Shown piece by piece: positions 17,474-24,331 of a stretch of DNA of 30,054 nucleotides. Origin of the DNA: Bdellovibrionales bacterium. Lineage in GTDB: Bacteria > Myxococcota > XYA12-FULL-58-9 > SYDY01. Below the pieces are notes generated by a model. That model searched no databases. It had not been told where the DNA came from and saw only the letters and a program-made list of their open reading frames with translations. The stretch spans positions 1-30,054 of the forward strand of contig SYDY01000031.1 in assembly GCA_005801425.1 (NCBI GenBank), read 5' to 3'. Position 1 is the first letter of the stretch. The number at the start of each line of letters is the position of its first letter. The position numbers were made by a program, and so were the translations under genes.

Positions 17474-17535
17474 TATGGGCGGTTCGCGAACCGCCCATCA
17501 AGCATAACAAGGGCGCTTCACGAAGCGCCCCTACA
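17474..17535. repeat. Two-hairpin palindromic repeat between acyl-CoA synthetase and ctaA
   Basis: It has the same two modules as the addA insertion (GGGCGGTTCGCGAACCGCCC, then GGGCGCTTCACGAAGCGCCC and CTACA) with a different spacer. One outer end has decayed (TATGGG instead of TGTAGGGG). It lies between ctaA and the acyl-CoA synthetase start, where it could act as a hairpin in the ctaA-distal mRNA. Confidence 0.85.
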
Positions 17536-17571
17536 TAAGATAAGAAAACAACAGAATAAGGCCCAAGTATC

Positions 17572-18615
17572 CTACGGCGACGACATACGATGGCAAAGCA
17601 TCAGCGATACGGCAAGCACCAACATGCCCATGCCTTGATGACATGCTGCAATAGCTGGGGTCACGCCCAATAATAACGTCCCGACACCCAAAGATACCTG
17701 CACAAGAACAGCCAATACAACAAAAAATCCCAAGCGCGTAATACGCCCATGAACACCATCACGAACCATGGTCCAAAACTGAAATATTGCGAATAAAACA
17801 ACACAATAAGCAAGCATGCGATGCTGGAACTGGATCGTAATAATATTATCCAACAAATTGCGCCAAAGCGGCGTCATGCTCACAAGGCCATCGGGGATCC
17901 ACTGCCCACCCATGGTCGGCCAATCGGCCATGATCAAACCTGCACGATTGCCTGCCACCAAACCCCCTGCGGTGATCGTGGTCCAAACCAAAAGTAAAAA
18001 CACGCAAGCTCTGTTTCGTGTCGATTTGTTTACGCTGTAGCTTTCAGGGAAAAACACATCAAGCGCGCTCCACCACAAACCTGCAAACAAAAATGTTGCG
18101 AGCAAGAGATGAATCGTCAGCCGGTAGGCGCTCACATGGGGCACATCCACAAGACCGCTCTGCACCATGAACCAGCCCACAAACCCCTGCATACCGCCGA
18201 GGACAAGCAATCCAAGCATGCGTCCGCGCAAGAACCTGGGCAACACACCACGCGACCACCACCAAAACATGGGGATTGCAAAAACAAAACCGATGATGCG
18301 CCCGAGCAAGCGATGGGCGTATTCAAGCCAATAGATCGATTTGTATCCCGCCAAATCCATGGAAAAATTCACGCGCTGGTATTCGGGGAATTGTTTGTAC
18401 GCATCAAATGCCGCTTGCCACGCCACATCGTTCATGGGCGGCAACCACGCTGTGACAGGCTTCCAATCGACGATGGAAAGTCCCGATTGGGTGAGCCTCG
18501 TTAATGCACCCAACACGATCATGCCAAGCGATAGAAGCGTGCAAAGCACGAGCCACCAGCCAATTTTTTTGGGGCGGTCTTTTTCACCACCGCGCAACAT
18601 GAACGTAGGTTTCAT
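17572..18615 (-). CDS. ctaA: Heme A synthase (COX15/CtaA)
   Basis: This membrane enzyme oxidises heme O to heme A for aa3-type terminal oxidases. The 347-aa protein has eight predicted helices and the four conserved heme-ligand histidines: His101 (YAHRLLGR), His169 (RLTIHLLLA), His265 (QFQHRMLAY) and His326 (ACHQGMGM). GALTRLTQSGLSIVDWKPVTAWLPP-like text at 36-60 and GNRAGLIMADWPTM near 222 are typical of the proteobacterial/mitochondrial form without the paired cysteines of Bacillus CtaA. Its presence implies aerobic respiration with a heme-A oxidase, though no oxidase subunits lie in this window. The 15 bases before ATG 18615 are repeated at the end of the next gene upstream, marking a repeat insertion that separated two genes that used to overlap. 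Confidence 0.95.
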   Translation of the reverse strand: MKPTFMLRGGEKDRPKKIGWWLVLCTLLSLGMIVLGALTRLTQSGLSIVDWKPVTAWLPPMNDVAWQAAFDAYKQFPEYQRVNFSMDLAGYKSIYWLEYAHRLLGRIIGFVFAIPMFWWWSRGVLPRFLRGRMLGLLVLGGMQGFVGWFMVQSGLVDVPHVSAYRLTIHLLLATFLFAGLWWSALDVFFPESYSVNKSTRNRACVFLLLVWTTITAGGLVAGNRAGLIMADWPTMGGQWIPDGLVSMTPLWRNLLDNIITIQFQHRMLAYCVVLFAIFQFWTMVRDGVHGRITRLGFFVVLAVLVQVSLGVGTLLLGVTPAIAACHQGMGMLVLAVSLMLCHRMSSP

Positions 18616-18720
18616 CGCTTCAATGCCTTTAATATGTCATCCTCGCAAAAGCGGGGATCCAGGATGATGGATCCCCGCTTTCGCGAGGATGACGACCTTT
18701 ATTACCGCTTCAATGCCTTT
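18616..18720. repeat. Palindromic element bracketed by a 15-bp direct repeat
   Basis: A 25-bp inverted repeat, 18636-18660 with 18669-18693, contains GCGGGGATCC and its complement around an 8-nt loop, of the widely seen TCATCCTCGC...GCGAGGATGA type. Outside it, CGCTTCAATGCCTTT occurs at 18616-18630 and again at 18706-18720. The direct repeat is best read as a target duplication made when the palindrome was inserted. Both neighbouring genes remain intact as a result. Confidence 0.85.
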
Positions 18721-20255
18721 GCGATCGTTTCTGCAACATCCCCCACAAGATCGGTTGCAAGCCGTGTTGCGGCCCTGCGCTCAGCTTCGGCAAGATCACC
18801 ATGGCCTTCTTTTTGTGTACGCGACAATGTGCCCAGCACTTTGCCACTTTCGATGTCGATCACATCAACCGTCACACCCACCCGTGCATTGTAAATGGTG
18901 ATTCCCTCACGCTTGATTACATTCGATTGTTCAAGACGTGTTTGCGCGCGAATGCTCACGTCGGCATCCACAATCAGATGATCCACTTGATAACCGCGCT
19001 GCCCCAAACCCTCGCTTAACGCTGCACGGATCACCTCAGCATCAGGCCCTTCCACCACAAGTCGTATTTTGAGAGCACCCACGGCACTGTCGAATGCTGC
19101 AGAAATATCGCTGTAAAGATACGGACTCTTGGTGCCCACACCATCGGCCGAAATAATGCGCAATTCGGTATTCGTCGCTTCGCGTTGCAACAACAGTTCC
19201 ATGGCAAGGCCCAAATGTTTGACCCGCGCGCGTTTCGACAATCCAGCCGCAGCTTTGAGATGTTCGCCGACTTGTCCATCCAAAGAAATCAACACCTCTT
19301 CAATGCGCCCTGCCTCACGCTGCCGATGCAGACATGCAAGGGCATAGAAGCCTGTGTGATCGTTATAACGGTCTACAATTTCAGCGCCGACCAGCACTTT
19401 GTCCACCACCACCTGGGTTCGCACCGCGGCGTCTTGTACTTCAAGCTCCGGCGCGCCTGTTTTATTGTAGGCAGCCACAAAGTCATCACTCACCGAGCGC
19501 ACCGATGCTTTAAAAATGCTTGCAAGACCTGCAAGTGCTGCGTTTTGTGCCGATGGAATATCCACCGCTGATCCTTGTGCGCAAAGATAAATATGATGGG
19601 GAAAGCGAGGATCTTCATGATCGATCCACAGGGGGCGTCCCACGCGTGGTGATGTGATATCAGCTTCGGCAGAAGATTTTTCAATGTGGGCTGATTGCGT
19701 AGGACCGCCTTTTGAATATCGATCGAAAATATCGTCCACCGTGACGATGGCATCGTGGGACGTAAACAATCCGCTTTTTTCCGCCGCAAGAATTTCTTTC
19801 ACGCGATCGAAATCAATTTGAAGAAGCACATAGAGTGTGCCTTCGGCGGTGGTGTATGAATCAACCACTTCACTGCCTCGCAACGACACATTGGCCGCCG
19901 TTTTGATGGCCTGTTCCACCATCTGCACATCGCGGCCGGCATAGGACGCCTGAAAATCTTTCATCAGCGATGCGGAAAATGTTTCCATCACTGCGGCAAG
20001 TTCTGCACGTCCACGTTCCGTCGCCGCACTGCGAAGCAAGCTTGGATTGCGTATTCCCGCAGCAGAGCCCACGCCGTAAAAAACCCGGGCATGGGCCGGG
20101 GTTTGCACCATACTGCTCCCGCGCGTCACCCACGTTGGAACTGTGCCTGGTAATTCGGTGAGTATCGCCATGTGACGATCGGACGATCCCATGGCTACGG
20201 GCTTAGCACTGGCACACGCTGACAACAATCCAAGGAGAAGTACAACCATCCGCAT
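18702..20255 (-). CDS. LPP20-like lipoprotein with an internal duplication
   Basis: A 517-aa lipoprotein. The leader MRMVVLLLGLLSAC ends in a good lipobox (LSAC, Cys14), so it is probably anchored to the outer membrane. Two copies of an LPP20-like unit follow. The first, at about 40-160, has WVTRGSS, FYGVGSAAGI, an RGRAELAAVM helix and GSEVVDSY leading to VLLQIDF. The second, at about 205-320, has WIDHEDP, YLCAQGSAVDI, the NAALAGLASIF helix and GAEIVDRY leading to ALACLHR. The C-terminal ~120 residues form a different alpha/beta domain, with VGVTVDVIDIESGKVLGTLS then a helix that ends in AKALKR. Function in the family is uncertain (cell-envelope or flagellar-associated roles have been described for LPP20 proteins). 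ATG 20255 has a weak ribosome site. The gene formerly overlapped ctaA. Confidence 0.85.
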   Translation of the reverse strand: MRMVVLLLGLLSACASAKPVAMGSSDRHMAILTELPGTVPTWVTRGSSMVQTPAHARVFYGVGSAAGIRNPSLLRSAATERGRAELAAVMETFSASLMKDFQASYAGRDVQMVEQAIKTAANVSLRGSEVVDSYTTAEGTLYVLLQIDFDRVKEILAAEKSGLFTSHDAIVTVDDIFDRYSKGGPTQSAHIEKSSAEADITSPRVGRPLWIDHEDPRFPHHIYLCAQGSAVDIPSAQNAALAGLASIFKASVRSVSDDFVAAYNKTGAPELEVQDAAVRTQVVVDKVLVGAEIVDRYNDHTGFYALACLHRQREAGRIEEVLISLDGQVGEHLKAAAGLSKRARVKHLGLAMELLLQREATNTELRIISADGVGTKSPYLYSDISAAFDSAVGALKIRLVVEGPDAEVIRAALSEGLGQRGYQVDHLIVDADVSIRAQTRLEQSNVIKREGITIYNARVGVTVDVIDIESGKVLGTLSRTQKEGHGDLAEAERRAATRLATDLVGDVAETIAKALKR

Positions 20256-20318
20256 AATGGCCCATCCAAAAGGCGAAAGATGGGGGAATGTCTAGGGAGA
20301 ATCGACAGATGTGGGCGT

Positions 20319-21632
20319 TCAGCGGCAGATCGTCTGCATCTCGCAGGCATTCATCACCGATTCGACTTCGGTGCATTCGCCTGTGGCGCAAGGTGTGGCA
20401 TCATCGCAGGCTTCAAACACCCGTGAGCCACGCCATTCGCTGCTTACGTCAGGCGCATAATCGCCAAGGGTCACGGTCCAAAGGCCATCACCATACAGGG
20501 TATCAATCACCCCATCGCCGTAGGATGACTCAAAACGCCCGGTCAATTGCGCTTGCATATTGGCCTGATCAACCCCTATAAAAACCAATTGGTCAAAGAT
20601 GTCTTCAAGCTGCCAACCGATGGTTGTAAGCGCACGACGGCACAAATCGGCACCACTCTTTTTATCGCGGGTGTTTAAGCCATATTGTCCCAAAAAGGAT
20701 TGCACAGCCCCACAACCTTCTTTGCCACCATAGCTGCCAAAAAGTGATTCAATGGCATCGGCAAAATTGTCGGTCCCTGCAATTTCAGGAAACACCACTT
20801 CGCGGGCAACAAAGTGAAGTATATTGCCATAGGCAAGTGAGACCGTATGGGGATCAAGATTGATATCAAAACCTTGCCCATCGCGATCGACCTGGGCCGA
20901 ACCGTCAAATGTGGCAAAAAACGGCTCTAAACCCATATCCTCGCCCGAAAACACACGACGCCCACAACATGTGTTGAGTGCATCACATCCTTGAAGAAAC
21001 GAGATGCGCACCATGTACGTATCAAGCCCGTAACTGCCTGAAATCGACCCGTCCGCATTGGCCGTATCGATACTCATGTGACCGCCCACATCAAGTTGAT
21101 TGATAATGGAATTCACATCATGAAGCAGATTGAAGGTTTCTTTCACCTCTTGCGGTGTAAGATACAACAACGAATAATTGAATAACTCGGCAAAGCTCAC
21201 ACGGTAGTCACCGTTAAGATCTGCATCGGGCAAACCAAAAATGGCAAACCCCGCGGCAAATTCCAAACCCTGTGCGGTGATCGCACGCCCGCGCTTATCG
21301 CCACGAAACGCTTGATCCAAAATGGTATCAATCAATGCTTGTCCGGGGTTGGCCAAAAACAAAGAGATCTCATCAAACACTTCGCTCACATCATCTGGCA
21401 TCATTTCATTGGCATGCACCAACTGTGCAAATTCATAATTCCCGGCAAGAGGCGCGTACCGATTCACCGGCGGGCGCGGTGGCGCAGCCAGCTTTGTGGA
21501 CACAAGTGCATCACCTCCTCCTCCTGGTGGAAGCACTGCACCGGCATTTTGATTACCGCTGTCCGTTGAGGCATCGGAACAGCGAACCAGCAACATCACG
21601 CTTAGAAACATGGTGACGATTCTAGCAGTCAT
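20319..21632 (-). CDS. Putative lipoprotein with an EF-hand loop and Cys-rich tail
   Basis: An unassigned exported protein of 437 aa. AGGAG lies seven bases before ATG 21632, fixing this start; in-frame upstream codons up to 21746 add an untypical leader. Residues 1-18 form a hydrophobic leader ending LLVRC, so Cys18 may be lipidated, although Arg before Cys is unusual for a lipobox. A Gly/Pro linker follows. A perfect 12-residue EF-hand loop occurs at 138-149 (DLNGDYRVSFAE), so Ca2+ binding is likely. The C-terminal half carries paired cysteines (GCDALNTCC, then the ACDDATPCATGEC tail), probably disulfide-bonded outside the cytoplasm. It is 63 bp upstream of the LPP20-like gene and probably cotranscribed. 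The domain style resembles lipoproteins of myxobacteria-like lineages. Confidence 0.78.
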   Translation of the reverse strand: MTARIVTMFLSVMLLVRCSDASTDSGNQNAGAVLPPGGGGDALVSTKLAAPPRPPVNRYAPLAGNYEFAQLVHANEMMPDDVSEVFDEISLFLANPGQALIDTILDQAFRGDKRGRAITAQGLEFAAGFAIFGLPDADLNGDYRVSFAELFNYSLLYLTPQEVKETFNLLHDVNSIINQLDVGGHMSIDTANADGSISGSYGLDTYMVRISFLQGCDALNTCCGRRVFSGEDMGLEPFFATFDGSAQVDRDGQGFDINLDPHTVSLAYGNILHFVAREVVFPEIAGTDNFADAIESLFGSYGGKEGCGAVQSFLGQYGLNTRDKKSGADLCRRALTTIGWQLEDIFDQLVFIGVDQANMQAQLTGRFESSYGDGVIDTLYGDGLWTVTLGDYAPDVSSEWRGSRVFEACDDATPCATGECTEVESVMNACEMQTICR

Positions 21633-21830
21633 GGCACTCTCCTGGGTTGGCGCACGTTGATTCATTCTTAGTTGGCTAATTCTATTCATATCATCGTAGT
21701 TGCATAAATATGTAGGCAGCCATCGAAATCGACGCATCGTGATCAAAAAAAAAAATTATTCAGAAAAAAATCATTGGCCTACATCAGTCCATCGCGGTTG
21801 ACATTCGCAGACAGAAGATCCGATAACATT
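21633..21830. promoter_or_regulatory. Divergent intergenic region with A-rich tract and a candidate promoter
   Basis: The gap separates the EF-hand lipoprotein gene (leftward) from the membrane protein gene (rightward). A run of A residues at about 21746-21756 and a second at about 21764-21770 may bend DNA. TTGACA at 21798-21803 followed 18 bp later by GATAAC (21822-21827) is a sigma70-like candidate for the rightward gene, though a start site there would favour the later ATG at 21867. Confidence 0.35.
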
Positions 21831-22595
21831 ATGGAACCACGGCGCGCTTTGGGAAATCAAATCACCATGGCAAGCACTCCCCCTCTCATCGGCAATCAAG
21901 CACCGCACATCATACTCGACATTGATAGTGCGAGATCAGCCAACGATGGAGCACAAAATATCTCCTCTGATCCCCATGGGATGTTTCTAGAAACAAGTCT
22001 TCGAGACGCCGTTGCAGGCGAAGGCCCCAGACATAATAACGTCAGTCCCAATCCCGAACCGCCACCCCCAAGTTGCATGAAACGAGGATGTAAAGCCGCC
22101 CTTACGACCTTGGCATTGGGAGGAGCAATAACTGGTATAGTCTTAAACAGTATGGCAGCTGCTGAGCTTTTTACCCTCGCAAGCAAGCTCACGGGACCTG
22201 TTACCTGGAAAACAGAGTGCCTATGGCTTGCCGCAGCGGGAACCACTGGCGTGGCAGCAGGCATCACCACGGTGGTGGGTATAAGCCTATTGCAAGCATT
22301 GGCACCTTCTTGCAGCGAAGCCGCGGGGGATGGACCGCGTAACACATGGGGATCATGGTGGGGTGCAACCGTACGCAACACCGCATTAACCGTAGGATGT
22401 GTTTCAGCCATAGGAAGCATGGCAGCACAAATTGCATTGGCAGGCGCAGGCCCCTGGTGCACACTCGCCATTCCTATTGCATTCTTGGGCTACTCCGCAG
22501 TCCACAACACATGTTGCCCCACGTGGTCTCCAAGTTTGAGTGGGATTAAATCGTGGCTCTCAGGGACGCAGCAAGCTGCGCCCCTACACAGCTGA
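21831..22595 (+). CDS. Unassigned four-helix membrane protein
   Basis: I do not recognise it. From ATG 21831 the product is 254 aa. The first ~80 residues are polar and Pro-rich and probably disordered, followed by a basic Cys-containing turn (CMKRGCK). Four hydrophobic segments follow at about 88-112, 130-157, 184-207 and 210-228, rich in Ala, Gly and Thr, as in small membrane-spanning bundles. Several cysteines (CMKRGC, TCCP) flank the helices. The last codons (GTQQAAPLHS) come from a palindromic repeat, so the native C terminus has been replaced or extended. The gene end overlaps the convergent HAD gene by 12 bp. ATG 21867 and a TTG at 21774 are alternative starts; no good ribosome site decides. 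A role as a membrane-inserted effector or channel is speculative. Confidence 0.6.
   Translation: MEPRRALGNQITMASTPPLIGNQAPHIILDIDSARSANDGAQNISSDPHGMFLETSLRDAVAGEGPRHNNVSPNPEPPPPSCMKRGCKAALTTLALGGAITGIVLNSMAAAELFTLASKLTGPVTWKTECLWLAAAGTTGVAAGITTVVGISLLQALAPSCSEAAGDGPRNTWGSWWGATVRNTALTVGCVSAIGSMAAQIALAGAGPWCTLAIPIAFLGYSAVHNTCCPTWSPSLSGIKSWLSGTQQAAPLHS
22563..22588. repeat. Palindromic repeat, GCAGCAAGCTGC type, shared by two convergent gene ends
   Basis: GGGACGCAGCAAGCTGCGCC followed by CCTACA matches the unit in the addA tail. It encodes the last residues of the rightward membrane protein, and on the other strand its TGTAG end supplies the TAG stop of the leftward HAD gene. Confidence 0.8.
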
Positions 22596-23381
22596 AAGAC
22601 GCGTATCCAATGAGTGATAACGCGTTGCCCGTATCAATTTCGCATGGATCATCCACGTGCGTACTTCGGAAAAATCTCGAAATCCATGCAAACGTGGATC
22701 GTTTGGCAAGGGTGTTTTCTTTACACAACGAATAAAGATCTCAGCCATTGGATAGGTGACCTCCGCCACTGCATCCACCAAAGGCATCAACGCCACGAGC
22801 ATGGATGGCCAAACACCCAAGGCCGTCAAACGGGCACGCATGGCGTCTCCGCCAGAACCTGCGCATATTTCGTTAAACAATGTGTAAACCAAAGGATCGG
22901 ACTCAACATCATCACCCAACAAAAAGACAGAACAGGCACGCGGCAACTCCAAACGTGTCATCAACAATGCCGCAAGTTTGTAACCCACCTGGTGACGAAG
23001 ACCACGCAACCCGCAACGCAACAGCAAGCCAAGTTGATCTTTCAACGTTAAACCATCAAATTGTACACCATCCAACGTCATCCGTTGTTCGATCACACGA
23101 CGCAACTGGGGTGGACTACCGCTTATAAAAAAGATGGGATTCAGCGCACTTTCTTCTTCAGGCCCGTGCCGCATAGCGCGCAAAAGTTCGACAGCCCCTT
23201 TAACCGGCATTTTATCTACTGCAAATTCAAAAGGGATCCACAAAAGTCCCTTGGCTTTATCAAACGCAGTATCGAGATAGGTTTTGTCCACATCCCAAAT
23301 AAAAACAGGACCCGTGAAATGCCATGCCACATCGCGTTCCACCGATCGTTCAAGAAACAGATCCCGCCGTTTGGTGATCAT
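22584..23381 (-). CDS. HAD-superfamily phosphatase, App1/DUF2183-like
   Basis: A soluble 265-aa HAD hydrolase. Motif I is DVDKT at 30-34 (nucleophile Asp30, acid/base Asp32), motif II is FISGSP at 85-90, the conserved Lys is 125 (GYK) and motif IV is GDDVESD at 146-152. The FISGSPPQLR and LLGDDVESDPLVYTLF forms resemble the catalytic domain of the App1 phosphatidate phosphatase group, so it may remove phosphate from phosphatidate or a related lipid. ATG 23381 overlaps the preceding stop as ATGA, indicating coupling to the GpsA-like gene; an upstream ATG at 23402 is less likely. With the acyltransferase and GpsA-like genes it would form a glycerolipid pathway. The stop codon comes from a repeat element, so the C terminus may be altered. 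Confidence 0.78.
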   Translation of the reverse strand: MITKRRDLFLERSVERDVAWHFTGPVFIWDVDKTYLDTAFDKAKGLLWIPFEFAVDKMPVKGAVELLRAMRHGPEEESALNPIFFISGSPPQLRRVIEQRMTLDGVQFDGLTLKDQLGLLLRCGLRGLRHQVGYKLAALLMTRLELPRACSVFLLGDDVESDPLVYTLFNEICAGSGGDAMRARLTALGVWPSMLVALMPLVDAVAEVTYPMAEIFIRCVKKTPLPNDPRLHGFRDFSEVRTWMIHAKLIRATRYHSLDTRLSAV

Positions 23382-24331
23382 GACCACGCCAGCTCTCCGC
23401 ACAAAACCGTGCGAAGCACATCGGCCATGTGATCGACGCCATCAAGTGCAAGCACCACCGCTTCGACAAGAGGCAAATGAACCCCATGGGATCGCGCAAA
23501 CGCATGTGCCTCACGCGCAGTCATCACACCTTCGACTTCACCATCGATTGTGTTCAATGCATCTTCAAGCGCGATCCCTTGACCCAGTTGTTTCCCAAGC
23601 GCGCGGTGTCTACCGCTTGCGCTTCCATGACGGGGTAGCAATTCGCCAACACCTGCAAGCCCATGAAACGTCTCTCGACGTGCACCCAACACAACACCCA
23701 AACGTGCCGCATCGGCCAAACCATAGGCTGCAAGCACACCTGCACTGCTCAGATCGAGTGCGCATCCTTCGGCAAGTCCCAAGGCGATTTCGGTGACATG
23801 CCCCATCACGCCGCACAATTCAACGCCAATCACATCATCGCTTGCATGCAAACGGCCGGCATCCAAATGAAACATGGCACGTACCGTTGTTTGAACATCA
23901 TCAAAGCGCGACGCCAACATGCCACCGATAAGTTTTGCATGGTTGCCTTGGCGAAACATCACACCACCAAGCACACCGATCTGCCGCACGCACGTGACAT
24001 CACGCAAAATCTGACTTGAACGCGCAAAGCCTTCACTGACCCCGCGTGTTCCATGCACAATCACTTGATCGGGCATAAGCCATGCACCAAGCGCCATCGC
24101 CACATCATAAAATCCAGACGCAGGAATCGCCAAACAAATCATTCCCGCCTGTGCACATGTTTCTTCTAAACTTTCGCAAAGGGTCACGCGGTCATCAAAG
24201 AGCTCACGAACACATTGACGTCCCGTTTCACTGCGACCCCATACGCGCGGCCGATGTCCCGCATCGATGGCCGCACTTATGATCGCCCGTCCAAAAGGCC
24301 CCGTGCCCACAATGGCTATCTCTGTGTTCAT
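23378..24331 (-). CDS. GpsA-like glycerol-3-phosphate dehydrogenase homologue lacking the catalytic lysine
   Basis: The 317-aa protein has the fold and length of NAD(P)-dependent glycerol-3-phosphate dehydrogenase. It has an N-terminal Rossmann site (IVGTGPFGRA, 7-16), the IP-x-SGF turn near 70, and a C-terminal helical domain with DVIGVELCGVM, the FHGLAGVGEL segment and a terminal VEGVMTAREAH. However, the active-site Lys of the KNV motif (as in E. coli GAVKNVIAI) is Gly177-His178 here. The Lys of the TKG motif is Arg96, and the GPxFAKE block is replaced by GGVMFRQGN. Arg241 in place of the SRN arginine is retained. It may be inactive for the usual reaction or have another role, such as an allosteric or NAD-binding partner. 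ATG 24331 overlaps the acyltransferase stop as ATGA. Family placement is firm; activity is uncertain. Confidence 0.82.
   Translation of the reverse strand: MNTEIAIVGTGPFGRAIISAAIDAGHRPRVWGRSETGRQCVRELFDDRVTLCESLEETCAQAGMICLAIPASGFYDVAMALGAWLMPDQVIVHGTRGVSEGFARSSQILRDVTCVRQIGVLGGVMFRQGNHAKLIGGMLASRFDDVQTTVRAMFHLDAGRLHASDDVIGVELCGVMGHVTEIALGLAEGCALDLSSAGVLAAYGLADAARLGVVLGARRETFHGLAGVGELLPRHGSASGRHRALGKQLGQGIALEDALNTIDGEVEGVMTAREAHAFARSHGVHLPLVEAVVLALDGVDHMADVLRTVLCGELAWS

Noticed and set aside
16930-17538. A 202-aa open frame opposite the acyl-CoA synthetase start, ending in a repeat
   Set aside because: Antisense to a well-supported gene; its tail simply translates the palindromic repeat.
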